The translations under genes were made by a program, and so were the position numbers. From Undibacterium sp. YM2 (lineage in GTDB: Bacteria > Pseudomonadota > Gammaproteobacteria > Burkholderiales > Burkholderiaceae_D): 64,000 bases of DNA. Location: the NCBI RefSeq assembly GCF_009937975.1, contig NZ_AP018441.1, forward strand, positions 6,200,001 to 6,264,000, in the 5' to 3' direction. The notes beneath the pieces were generated by a model that saw only the letters and a program-made list of their open reading frames with translations, made no database searches and was not told the origin of the DNA. This document shows, in pieces, positions 7,763 to 16,930 of the stretch. The first letter of the stretch is position 1. Every line of letters begins with the position of its first letter.

Positions 7763-10700
7763 TCACTTACCCCTGCCTGCCATGGCCCGCCTTACTTCAC
7801 CAATGAAGCGACCGTGATTGAATTCAGATTTTTCCATGACTTTTTTGACATCACCATTCAGTCGTGTCCTGTCGTCTGCCGTAATTTGCTTGGCAGTCAG
7901 GACAATAATCGGAATACTTGCGGTGACTGTATCACTTTTCAGTGCTTCCACCACATCAAAACCATTAATTTCAGGCATCATCAAGTCCAGTACGATCAGG
8001 TCAGGCTTATGTTCCCTTGCCATGTTGATGCCTTCCTGCCCGCTCAAGGCCGCCAGGGTTTTATAGCCAAAAGTATCCAGTTGCGCAGTGACCAGTTTCA
8101 CTGCCTTGGGATCATCATCAACGACCAGGGCAGTTTTTTGTATTGCCGACGGGTCATTGCAAAATCCCAGCACACTCAGGGCGGTGGTCAGGTTTTCCCT
8201 TGCTATCGGTTTTTGCATGACATGGGCTGCTCCCAGAGACAGACCACGGCCACGGTCAGCCACGATGGAGATGATGACCACAGGGGTAGAGGCAAATAGC
8301 GGATGTTGTTTGAAATGCTCAAGAAATTCCCAGCCATCCATGCCTGGCAATAAAATATCCAGGGTAATCAGGTCGGGATGCTCTTTGCCTGCCATCGCCA
8401 GTGCAGCTTCTGCGGTACTGGCACGGACGATGCGAAAGCCTTCGCTTTCCAGCTGTACCCGCAAGACTTCTGCGGCCTGATCATCATCTTCTATGATCAG
8501 TGCCAGCAACTCCCCATTGGCGTGGTGATGGCTGCTGTCGCTAGTTTTTTCGGCAACATGGGCATGAGAATTCCCGGTGACGCCGCTGTCGGTATTGCTG
8601 GCCGTCCTGAGCTTGCCGGGCAGGTTGGCGGTACGCCAGGGTAGCAACACAGTGAAGGTGGAACCCTTGTCAGTGATGCTGTTCAGGCTGACACTGCCCT
8701 CATGCAGCTCTGCCATGCGTTTGACCATGGCCAGCCCGAGGCCGGTGCCCTGATGCTTGCGTGACAGGCTATTGTCTATCTGGGTAAAGGGCTTGAAGAG
8801 CTCAGCCTGAGCTTCTTCGGGTATGCCTATGCCGCTGTCAGAAACCATGATTTCCAGGTAGTGTTCAAAGCGCCCTCCGGTGACCTGGTAGCCGTCGATC
8901 TTGCGGGCTGAGATATGCACGCGGCCACCCGCCGGTGTGAATTTGACGGCATTTGACAAAAGGTTATAAATGATTTGCTTGACCTTGACTTCATCAAGCC
9001 AGATGTCACCGAGGTTTTCCTGGATTTTGGCCGACACCTGCAAGTTTTGCAGGCTGGCCTGTTCGCGCACTACCTGCATGCTTGATTGCACCAAAGCGTT
9101 GATATTGGTGGGTTCCAGGTTGATCTGCATCTTGCCTGCTTCTATCTTGGACAGGTCAAGGATGTCATTGATCAGCGCCAGCAAGTGCTTTCCGCTATTG
9201 AAAATATCGACCGAGGCGTCTTTCTGCTGGCTCGATAAACTGCCCATCAGGCCATCCTTGAGTATCTCGGAAAAACCGACGATAGCATTCAGTGGTGTGC
9301 GCAATTCATGGGACATATTGGCCAGGAATTCAGATTTCATGCGGCTGGCCTGTTCCAGTTGCTGATTCTTGGCGGCGATTTCTTCACTGCTGCTGCGTAA
9401 TTGCTCTGCCAGCAGTTTCAGGTCATTGTATTGACGCAGATTATGCAGGGCAACGCCGAGCTGGTTGGCCAGTCTTTCCAGAAAAGCCTGTTCACCAGTA
9501 ATCACATTATTGGTCGTGGCCAGCACCATCACGGCCAGCCGGTGTTCCTGGTAAAGCACAGGTATCATCAGCACATGCTTGGGACTGAAGTTTGCCAGTC
9601 CAGTCTGCAGACTCAGGCGGCTGGCATCAAGTGAATTGCTTTTGCCGGTCAGGGCAACCTGGCCCAGCAAACCTTCGCCCAGTTCAAATTCACGTGGTAT
9701 ATCATGGCCCAGGCCATAGCTGGCATCACAACGGAAGCGTGCATACCATTCATCGTAGCTGTACAGCGCCGACATCAGGTAGCCATGCCGCTCTGCCAGT
9801 AAAGTCAGCAAGCCATCGAAAATCTTGTGCCGTTCAAAACTAGCGGCAAACAGGTTTTGTGCCTTGACCTGGGTTTCATCATAGTGTGCAGCAGTCCTCA
9901 GTTTGCGCTCAGTCAGGGTGAATTCGGTAACATCGACATTGACTGACACACCGCCGACCAGTTGCCCATTATTGTCGTGCAAGGGGGCTGTGTTATTCGA
10001 AATGGTTTTGCGGCTGCCATCAAAACAGCGTATATCTGCCAGCTCATTGAGTATGGTTTCACCGGTTTTCAGGGTGCGGGCCAGTCCCCATTCTTCAGCC
10101 TCTATGCGTTTGCCTGTGTCTGGCCACCAGCCTGCATATTCACCATACTGTTCCAGGTTGACCATGCGTGAACCGCCCCAGATCGCCTTGGCGCCCGGGT
10201 TGATCTTGGTCAATGAACCATTGCGGTCACAGATAAAAACACCTACCGGCAAGATATCCAGCACCTGTTTGAGCAGGGCTTCGCTATCACGTACGGCGGC
10301 TTCTGCGCTGGTACGCTGATCGACGTCGCGCTTGAATTGCCACCACAGCAAGGCACCGCCTGCCAATGTAATAAATAAAACCAGGATGCCTATATTGCGT
10401 GCCTGGACAAAATTGTTTTCGACCTGGGTCTTGCGTTGTTGCAGCAAGACACGCTCTTCCTCTTCCATGTCGTTGATCTGCGCCAGCAAGGCTTCCATGA
10501 TAATACGTGGGGTACCGCTGATCAGATGTTTGCGTACTGCTGGATAACCTTCGGCCTGATAGACCTGCAGAGTCTTGTCAAGGGCACTCAAGCGCTCTTC
10601 CAGTTTTTGTGCAAGGTTTTTATACAGCAGGTGTTGACGCGGATTATCCGTAATCAGTTCGGCCAGTTTTTTTGATGCCTGGCGTATCTGTGCTGATTTG

Positions 10701-10948
10701 CTGTCACGCTGGCCGGTGAAAACATCTTCACCAGTGATGAAATACAGGCGCTGTATGCTCTCCAGTTCCAGTACACCTGACCTGACGTCATTTAACTGGT
10801 CCAGCACCTGATAGGTATGGGCTACCCATAATGAGTTTTCACGATAGTCCTGCAGTGAACGGTATAGTTGCCAGCCAGCCGACAAGAGCAGTAGCAGCCC
10901 GAACATAAGCCCTGCAAGCAGTCTGAATTCGGTGCTGAGTTTTTTCAT
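7763..10948 (-). CDS. Hybrid histidine kinase with CHASE3, PAS, GAF and two receiver domains
   Basis: A 1061-residue membrane kinase. A transmembrane helix (about 10-28) is followed by a periplasmic CHASE3-like four-helix sensor (about 30-180) and a second helix near 187-205. Then come PAS (about 215-340), GAF (about 365-500), a coiled coil, HisKA with the phospho-His in MSHELRTPLNAIVGF (about 548), HATPase with GIGIPEEAQAELFKPF and GTGLGLAMVKRM, and two receivers. Both receivers keep their acceptor Asp (LDILLPGMDG, LDLMMPEING). It likely phosphorylates the adjacent single-domain receiver. The stimulus cannot be read from sequence. Confidence 0.93.
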   Translation of the reverse strand: MKKLSTEFRLLAGLMFGLLLLLSAGWQLYRSLQDYRENSLWVAHTYQVLDQLNDVRSGVLELESIQRLYFITGEDVFTGQRDSKSAQIRQASKKLAELITDNPRQHLLYKNLAQKLEERLSALDKTLQVYQAEGYPAVRKHLISGTPRIIMEALLAQINDMEEEERVLLQQRKTQVENNFVQARNIGILVLFITLAGGALLWWQFKRDVDQRTSAEAAVRDSEALLKQVLDILPVGVFICDRNGSLTKINPGAKAIWGGSRMVNLEQYGEYAGWWPDTGKRIEAEEWGLARTLKTGETILNELADIRCFDGSRKTISNNTAPLHDNNGQLVGGVSVNVDVTEFTLTERKLRTAAHYDETQVKAQNLFAASFERHKIFDGLLTLLAERHGYLMSALYSYDEWYARFRCDASYGLGHDIPREFELGEGLLGQVALTGKSNSLDASRLSLQTGLANFSPKHVLMIPVLYQEHRLAVMVLATTNNVITGEQAFLERLANQLGVALHNLRQYNDLKLLAEQLRSSSEEIAAKNQQLEQASRMKSEFLANMSHELRTPLNAIVGFSEILKDGLMGSLSSQQKDASVDIFNSGKHLLALINDILDLSKIEAGKMQINLEPTNINALVQSSMQVVREQASLQNLQVSAKIQENLGDIWLDEVKVKQIIYNLLSNAVKFTPAGGRVHISARKIDGYQVTGGRFEHYLEIMVSDSGIGIPEEAQAELFKPFTQIDNSLSRKHQGTGLGLAMVKRMAELHEGSVSLNSITDKGSTFTVLLPWRTANLPGKLRTASNTDSGVTGNSHAHVAEKTSDSSHHHANGELLALIIEDDDQAAEVLRVQLESEGFRIVRASTAEAALAMAGKEHPDLITLDILLPGMDGWEFLEHFKQHPLFASTPVVIISIVADRGRGLSLGAAHVMQKPIARENLTTALSVLGFCNDPSAIQKTALVVDDDPKAVKLVTAQLDTFGYKTLAALSGQEGINMAREHKPDLIVLDLMMPEINGFDVVEALKSDTVTASIPIIVLTAKQITADDRTRLNGDVKKVMEKSEFNHGRFIGEVRRAMAGRGK

Positions 10949-11048
10949 GGTGCATTTTCCGTGGTAAACACATGCGTGGCAAAACTACCGGTGAACTTTC
11001 TTGCAAACAAAGCTGTACTGAAATTTATAAAGTGCTTCAATGCAGGCT

Positions 11049-11852
11049 TCAATGATCAGGTGGCCTGCCCAGCCTGGGCTCCGGTGCAAATGCGATCAGG
11101 GTACCCACGCTCAGGTCCAGCACAAAATAATCCAGTCGCTGTTGCTCATCAAGACGGGTTTGCACCCGCCGTTTGCGTGCTGCACCGTAGGCCTCCTGCA
11201 ATACGGGCGCTAATCCTGAGACTGGCATTCCTGTGCTGGGTAATGCCTGGGCGAGATCCCCAAGTATGCGCAGTGCCGTGCGGTTAAAACGGCTGACCAC
11301 ACCATCTGCCAGCAGGCAGGCACCCATGGGAAGATTATCTATGGCTTCTGCAACCATGTCTTTGTGTATCGAATGCATGAGCGCATCCAGTGTGCGAAAG
11401 GCATGGGCAGTCTCTGCATTGCTGAGTATACCGTTGTATTCTTTCAACAGGCGCTCACGCTCGCGGTTCGCCACATACTGTGTCAGCGCCAAATTGACGG
11501 TTGTCAGCAATTCTTCATTGAGCCAGGGTTTGACCAGCAACTTGAACGGATGGGCCTGGTTGACCGCCCTCAGTACACTGTCGAGGTCAGGATAGCCCGT
11601 CAATATCAGGCGCACGATGTCAGGATATTTTTCCCTGGCAGTGATCAAAAAAGCTGCAGCAAGCTGGTCACGCGGCTCGCATATCAATACCCCAACATGG
11701 TGTTCCGCAATAATGGCCTGTGCTTCGCTGGCATCTCTGGCGCTCAGTAAGGGGTGTTGCAAAGGCCTCAGTAATCGTGACAGGGCTTGTAGCAGACCAA
11801 CATCATCGTCGATCAGCAGGATGGCAGGACGTTGGGTTTCAGGCATCGGCAT
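11049..11852 (-). CDS. Response-regulator-like protein with altered phospho-acceptor and PAS-like C-terminus
   Basis: About 267 residues: an N-terminal receiver domain (ILLIDDDVGLLQAL, switch Thr in LILTGYPD, Lys in LLVKPW), a helical linker, then a PAS-like domain (IDNLPMGACLLADGVVSRFN). At the end of strand three, where the phospho-acceptor Asp belongs, the sequence reads VLICEPRD, so Glu replaces Asp (codon 11676-11678). The protein may be locked in an active-like state or be insensitive to phosphorylation. The start overlaps the end of the HD-GYP gene (ATG at 11852 or 11846), implying coupled translation. A longer form from 11945 would overlap its neighbour by over 100 bases and is unlikely. 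Confidence 0.8.
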   Translation of the reverse strand: MPMPETQRPAILLIDDDVGLLQALSRLLRPLQHPLLSARDASEAQAIIAEHHVGVLICEPRDQLAAAFLITAREKYPDIVRLILTGYPDLDSVLRAVNQAHPFKLLVKPWLNEELLTTVNLALTQYVANRERERLLKEYNGILSNAETAHAFRTLDALMHSIHKDMVAEAIDNLPMGACLLADGVVSRFNRTALRILGDLAQALPSTGMPVSGLAPVLQEAYGAARKRRVQTRLDEQQRLDYFVLDLSVGTLIAFAPEPRLGRPPDH

Positions 11853-12900
11853 GCTGGTCGAAAATAGCTGCAAAGCGCCCCGCCTCCGCAACAAAGCAGG
11901 ACAATACTGCAGGATCGAAATGTTCAGGTTGTGTGCGGCCATCACCTTCGATGATGATATTCATGCTGCGTTCATGATCCAGCGCAGGCTTGTAAGGACG
12001 GCGACTGCGCAGGGCGTCATATACGTCGCAAATCTGCATGACTCTGGCAGCGATAGGAATGGCATCACCCTTGAGCCCATTTGGATAGCCGCTGCCATCC
12101 CAGCGCTCATGATGGTTCAGGGCGATTTCTGCGCCCATTTCGGTATACGGCGAGGTGCCACTGGAGAGTATGCTGGCACCCAGCGCACAGTGGGTGCGCA
12201 TGATATTCCACTCGTCATGATTGAAGGTGCCGGGTTTTAACAGCACATGATCGGGTATGCCTATCTTGCCTATGTCATGCATGGGGCTGGCCTGGAAGAT
12301 CGCATCATGAAACTCGCCTGGCAAATCCATGGCTTCTGCCAGTGCACGGCAGTAGTAACTGATGCGTCGCACGTGATGGCCGGTTTCTTCATCCTTGTGC
12401 TCGGCAGCACGTACCAGGGTGAATACAGTATCGCGATAGGCATCTTCCAGTTGTGCCGTACGCTGTACGACCTGGCTTTCCAGTATGCGGTTATGGTCAG
12501 TCAGGAAATCACCATATTCCTTGAGACGCAAGAGATTACGTACCCGTACGCTGAGGTCAGCCCGGTCTATGGGCTTGGTCAAAAATTCCTCGGCACCCGC
12601 TTCCAGGGCGCGCAGTTTGGAATTGCGGTCATCCAGCGCGGTCAGCATGATGACAGGTACAGGTTGGGTCAGGGGATTGGCCTTGAGTTCTGCCACAGTG
12701 GCAAAACCATCCATGCCCGGCATCATGATGTCGAGCAGTATGAGGTCAGGTTGCGCAAAAGCCGCGACTTTAAGCGCATCGCGCCCATTATTGGCGCTCA
12801 GGGTAGAATAACCTTCGGCATGCAAGAGTACTTCCAGCAAGCGTATATTTCTTTCTTCGTCGTCCACCAGCAGGATACGAGCAGATTTAAGGTCTTTCAT
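11839..12900 (-). CDS. HD-GYP domain response regulator (c-di-GMP phosphodiesterase, RpfG-like)
   Basis: A 353-residue regulator with an N-terminal receiver (ILLVDDEERN, acceptor Asp in LILLDIMMPGMDG, Lys in LTKPID), a coiled linker and a C-terminal HD-GYP domain. The HD-GYP hallmarks are complete: HHVRRISYY, HDIGKIGIPDHVLLKPG, HHERWDGSGYPNGLKGDAIP and DVYDALRSRRPYK. These bind two or three metals and hydrolyse cyclic-di-GMP. The ATG at 12900 is preferred to a GTG at 12909 because GGAGGG lies 8 bases upstream of the ATG. It is the first gene of the minus-strand signalling cluster. Confidence 0.94.
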   Translation of the reverse strand: MKDLKSARILLVDDEERNIRLLEVLLHAEGYSTLSANNGRDALKVAAFAQPDLILLDIMMPGMDGFATVAELKANPLTQPVPVIMLTALDDRNSKLRALEAGAEEFLTKPIDRADLSVRVRNLLRLKEYGDFLTDHNRILESQVVQRTAQLEDAYRDTVFTLVRAAEHKDEETGHHVRRISYYCRALAEAMDLPGEFHDAIFQASPMHDIGKIGIPDHVLLKPGTFNHDEWNIMRTHCALGASILSSGTSPYTEMGAEIALNHHERWDGSGYPNGLKGDAIPIAARVMQICDVYDALRSRRPYKPALDHERSMNIIIEGDGRTQPEHFDPAVLSCFVAEAGRFAAIFDQHADA

Positions 12901-13181
12901 AAAAGGCACCCTCCTGAGTGGAAGAATAGTCTGAGCTTATCCAATTGTCTAGCCTTTATTTCTATCTTTTTGGCAACAAAATTCAGGCTCTTATGATCTG
13001 CGCCTCTTGTGGTCTGCTTATGTGATCGATAGTCGCAGGGTATGGCGAGTTTATCTGTGTGGGCACGCACTTATTAACCTGCTGGCGAAGGTTACCTGCC
13101 TATTGCAGGCTACAATAGCGCCTGCAAGTTTTTGCGGATCAAACCGTCGCCCCTTATTGTTTCCCCATATTTTCACCCCCT

Positions 13182-15212
13182 ATGTCGCATGGCCTGAACA
13201 CCCCCCAACGTAATGCAGTCAACTATATGGACGGCCCCTGCCTGGTGCTGGCTGGGGCTGGCTCGGGCAAGACGCGGGTGATTACCCAGAAGATCGTCAA
13301 TCTCATCGAACTGCATGGCTATGATCCAAAACATATTGCCGCCCTGACCTTTACTAACAAGGCCGCGCTGGAAATGCAGGAACGCATAGGCAAACTGCTG
13401 GCCGAGCCGCGCCAGGCAAAGCAGTTGACGGTCTCCACCTTCCATTCGCTGGGTGTCAAGATACTCAGGCAGGAAGCCCAGGCCCTGGGTCTGAAAGACC
13501 GTTTTTCCATCATGGACAGCGATGACTGTTTTTCTCTGGTGCAGGATCTGGCGATTACTACTGACAAACAATTGATACGCCGCATACAGACGGCCATGTC
13601 CTTGTGGAAGAATGGCCTGGTTGATCCTGAGCTTGCGTTGAAGCAGGCGCAGGACGAAGATGAAGCGATTGCCGCCCGGGTGTATCGCAGCTATGTCGCC
13701 ACCCTGTCAGCTTATCAGGCGGTGGATTTTGATGACCTGATACGCCTGCCGGTAGAACTGTTCCGCAGCAATGAACAGGTGCGTGACAAATGGCAGCGCC
13801 GTCTGCGCTACCTGCTCGTCGATGAATACCAGGATACCAATACCTGCCAGTATGAGCTGGTCAAACTGCTGGTCACAGGCATAGGCAAAAAACCGATGTT
13901 TACTGCCGTCGGTGATGATGACCAGGCCATCTATGCCTGGCGTGGTGCGACCATAGAAAACCTGACGACCCTGCAAGTGGATTTCCCGAATCTGGAAATC
14001 ATCAAGCTGGAACAAAATTACCGTTCCAGCACCCGTATCCTGCAGGCTGCCAATTCCGTCATCGGCAATAATCCCAAGCTGTTTGAAAAATCGCTGTGGT
14101 CTGAACATGGCTTGGGTGACCCGGTCAAGGTACTGGGCATGCAGGATGATGAACAAGAGGCCGAGCAAGTCGCCATCATGATTTCTGCGCATCGCTTCGA
14201 GCGCCAAGCCAAGTATTCGGATTACGCGATTTTGTACCGTGGCAATCACCAGGCACGCGTGATTGAGCAGGCTTTGCGACGCGAACGTATCCCCTACACC
14301 ATCTCGGGTGGCCAGAGTTTCTTTGACCGCGCCGAGATCAAGGACATCATCGCCTATCTGCGCCTGATTGCCAATGAAGATGATGACCCGGCTTTCATCC
14401 GTGCCATCACTACGCCCAAACGCGGTGTAGGCCAGGCCACGCTGGAAGTGCTGGGGGCCTTTGCCGGGCAATGGCAATGCTCGCTATTTGCCGCCGTCTT
14501 CAAAGGTGGTATAGAAGCGAAACTGCCTGACAAACAGTTACGGCCCCTGCGAAATTTTTGTACCTTCATCAACCAGGTTGAAGCGCATGCCCACAGGGAA
14601 GGGCATGCCAGCGAATTGCTGGATGACCTGATGAAAGAAATTAATTACGAAGGCTATCTCTACGACAGCTTTGAAGACCGTGCTGCGCAAAACAAATGGC
14701 AGAATGTGCTCGACTTTACCCAGTGGCTGAAAACCAAGGGCAGCGGCGGCAAGGATGGTACGGACGATCACCGTAGCCTGCTCGACCTGACCCAGATGGT
14801 GGCCCTGATGACCATGATGGAAGGCAAGGACGAAGAACCGGATGCCGTGCGCATGTCCACCCTGCATGCATCCAAGGGGCTTGAGTATCCACATGTGTTT
14901 CTGGTCGGCGTCGAAGAGGGCATCTTGCCGCACAAGGGCGACCCTGATGCGCCGCCCGAGACCTATGCCGCCCGCATAGAAGAAGAACGCCGCCTGATGT
15001 ATGTGGGCATTACCCGTGCCCAGCGCAGCCTGCACATCACCTGGTGCAAAAAACGCAAACGTGCAGGTGTGCAGGTGCATTGCGACCCTTCACGCTTCAT
15101 CAAGGAAATGAAACTCGATGAGGGCGATGCCCCGCCCACTGAAGCAGAAGTCATGACACCCAAAGAAAGGTTGGCAGGCTTGAAAGCCTTGTTGAACAAA
15201 CCCAGGGAGTAA
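13182..15212 (+). CDS. rep: ATP-dependent DNA helicase Rep
   Basis: A 676-residue superfamily 1A 3'-to-5' DNA helicase of the UvrD/Rep group. Motif I (AGAGSGKTRVIT), Ia (AALTFTNKAALEMQ), II (LLVDEYQDTN), III (VGDDDQAIYAWRGA), IV (NYRSSTRIL), V (STLHASKGLEYPHVFLVG) and VI (EERRLMYVGITRAQ) are all intact. Length and the FDDLIRLPVELF segment fit Rep rather than UvrD or PcrA. Rep helps replication forks past bound proteins. The ATG at 13182 has no clear ribosome site. The 280-base gap upstream separates it from the divergent signalling cluster. Confidence 0.93.
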   Translation: MSHGLNTPQRNAVNYMDGPCLVLAGAGSGKTRVITQKIVNLIELHGYDPKHIAALTFTNKAALEMQERIGKLLAEPRQAKQLTVSTFHSLGVKILRQEAQALGLKDRFSIMDSDDCFSLVQDLAITTDKQLIRRIQTAMSLWKNGLVDPELALKQAQDEDEAIAARVYRSYVATLSAYQAVDFDDLIRLPVELFRSNEQVRDKWQRRLRYLLVDEYQDTNTCQYELVKLLVTGIGKKPMFTAVGDDDQAIYAWRGATIENLTTLQVDFPNLEIIKLEQNYRSSTRILQAANSVIGNNPKLFEKSLWSEHGLGDPVKVLGMQDDEQEAEQVAIMISAHRFERQAKYSDYAILYRGNHQARVIEQALRRERIPYTISGGQSFFDRAEIKDIIAYLRLIANEDDDPAFIRAITTPKRGVGQATLEVLGAFAGQWQCSLFAAVFKGGIEAKLPDKQLRPLRNFCTFINQVEAHAHREGHASELLDDLMKEINYEGYLYDSFEDRAAQNKWQNVLDFTQWLKTKGSGGKDGTDDHRSLLDLTQMVALMTMMEGKDEEPDAVRMSTLHASKGLEYPHVFLVGVEEGILPHKGDPDAPPETYAARIEEERRLMYVGITRAQRSLHITWCKKRKRAGVQVHCDPSRFIKEMKLDEGDAPPTEAEVMTPKERLAGLKALLNKPRE

Positions 15213-15375
15213 ATGCACTGTCACGGGGAAATGGCTACTAAGGGGTACTAAATTGGTGCATATTGAGCCTCTGGGTGGGCAAAAATGCTAATATTGCTGC
15301 AGGGGCATGTATCTTCAGTGCCCCGACAGTCATGCCAGGATACCCTGATGGCCAGATATTTTGCAAAAGGGATTT

Positions 15376-16164
15376 ATGCGCCGTTTGCTTGCCTTGCTCA
15401 TTGCCATGCTCTGCACTATTTTCATGCTGCCCGCACAGGCTGGCAGCACTTGTGAGCGCGTCATAGTGTCGGCAGATCCTGCTTACCCTCCCCTGCACTG
15501 GTATGACGGCAAGCAGTTTCGCGGTGCCAGTATCGCCATCATTACCCGTATCCTCGATGAGCTTGGTTTGCCTTATGAGCTGCGCTACCTTGGGCCGTGG
15601 AAGCGGGTATTGCATGCTGCCCAGAATGGCAGCATAGACATTATCACTACTCTCAAAAGTACCCCGGAGCGCCGCAGTTTTTTATTGTTCAGTGAACTGG
15701 TGATGAACAATCCTGTGGCTGCCTTTGTAAAAAAAGACCGCCCTATGTCCTATGCAAAATGGGAAGATCTCACGGGTTTGCGTGGCGGCATTGCGCGCGG
15801 CAACCGTTTTGGTTCTGCATTTGATGAGTACATGGACAGCCGCCTGCATGTCAGCGAGACAGACAACCTGGAAACCGCCTTCACGATGTTGCTGGCAAAC
15901 CGTTTTGACTATGTGATCACGGGTTACCATGCAGGCCAGGCTTACATGGCATCGGCGAATATCGATGACAAACTCGTTCCCCTGCAACCCTTTTTGATCG
16001 AATCGCAAAACCTGTTTGGTTTTGTTGCGCAAAGCCCATGTGCCGTTCACCTGCCTGCATTCAACAGGCAACTGGAGAAACTGCATAAAGAAGGTTTCAT
16101 TGAACGTGCTTTGCTGCAGGCCCGAGCCGACTGGCGCAAAGCACCCGTTATAGGAAAAAACTGA
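15376..16164 (+). CDS. Periplasmic solute-binding protein (SBP_bac_3-like)
   Basis: A 262-residue secreted protein with a signal peptide (MRRLLALLIAMLC...AQAG) and the fold of extracellular solute-binding family 3: VSADPAYPPLHWYDG at the mature N-terminus, GASIAIITRILDELG, and GSIDIITTLKSTPERR. Such proteins bind amino acids or small polar ligands, but no ABC permease or ATPase lies nearby, so it may be a sensor or orphan binding protein. The ATG at 15376 follows AAGGGA by 5 bases and is preferred to an upstream in-frame TTG. The next gene starts 4 bases after its stop, indicating an operon. Confidence 0.85.
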   Translation: MRRLLALLIAMLCTIFMLPAQAGSTCERVIVSADPAYPPLHWYDGKQFRGASIAIITRILDELGLPYELRYLGPWKRVLHAAQNGSIDIITTLKSTPERRSFLLFSELVMNNPVAAFVKKDRPMSYAKWEDLTGLRGGIARGNRFGSAFDEYMDSRLHVSETDNLETAFTMLLANRFDYVITGYHAGQAYMASANIDDKLVPLQPFLIESQNLFGFVAQSPCAVHLPAFNRQLEKLHKEGFIERALLQARADWRKAPVIGKN

Positions 16165-16168
16165 TTTC

Positions 16169-16810
16169 ATGTCGAATTTACCATCAATATCTTCACCACC
16201 ATCGCACCTGATCACCACGAGCGAACAACTGCAAGCCTTGTTTGATGCCGTCGGTGCTACATCCATTAAAAAGGAAGTGCCATATATTCATCCTCATTAC
16301 CAGACCTTGATAGCAGCCTCACCCTTTGCGGTATTGGCGACACGTGGCCCTGATGGACTGGACGCTTCACCCCGTGGAGATGCACCTGGTTTCATCGTGG
16401 TTGAAGATGAAAAAACCTTGTTATTGCCTGAGCGTCGTGGCAATAACCGCGTTGATAGCCTGCGCAATATCCTGTTTGACCCACAGGTCGCGCTATTGTT
16501 TTTAATTCCCGGTGTGGGCGAGACTTTGCGCGTCAACGGCAAGGCCAGCATTTCTGTTGAGCCTGCTTTACTGGACAGGTTCGCCGTTGATGGCAAAGCA
16601 CCCAAATGCGTGCTGCGCATCGCTGTTGATACCGCGTACTTTCAATGCGCGCGCGCGATTATCCGCTCACATTTATGGCAAAGCGCCAGAGAAAAACCTC
16701 CCGGCATACCCAGCCCGGGCACGATACTGGCTGCACTGAGCAATGCTGAAGTTGATGGCGACAAATACGATAGGGAGCTGCCTGCAAGACAGCGTGCCAC
16801 TTTGTATTGA
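16169..16810 (+). CDS. Pyridoxamine 5'-phosphate oxidase family protein (FMN-binding split barrel, MSMEG_1061-like)
   Basis: A 213-residue flavin-reductase-type split-barrel protein. The segment FAVLATRGPDGLDASPRGD and LLLPERRGNNRVDSLRNI match the FMN-phosphate-binding strands of the MSMEG_1061 subgroup, followed by LLFLIPGVGETLRVNG and a C-terminal CARAIIRSHLW. The reaction is not known for this subgroup; F420- or FMN-dependent reductions are proposed. It begins 4 bases after the solute-binding protein stop and is probably translated from the same mRNA. Confidence 0.85.
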   Translation: MSNLPSISSPPSHLITTSEQLQALFDAVGATSIKKEVPYIHPHYQTLIAASPFAVLATRGPDGLDASPRGDAPGFIVVEDEKTLLLPERRGNNRVDSLRNILFDPQVALLFLIPGVGETLRVNGKASISVEPALLDRFAVDGKAPKCVLRIAVDTAYFQCARAIIRSHLWQSAREKPPGIPSPGTILAALSNAEVDGDKYDRELPARQRATLY

Positions 16811-16930
16811 ACGCGACCATTGCAAGCGCGCCGCTATTTTTGAGCAGTGCACGTGCTTTCTGGTATCCTGTGCCGCCTGACGCGATATCAGGACCAGATC
16901 AGGGCCAGATCCCATAATTACCCGGAACTT

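Noticed and set aside
13707..14477. 256-codon minus-strand frame opposite the Rep helicase gene
   Set aside because: All helicase motifs lie on the plus strand; the antisense translation looks random.
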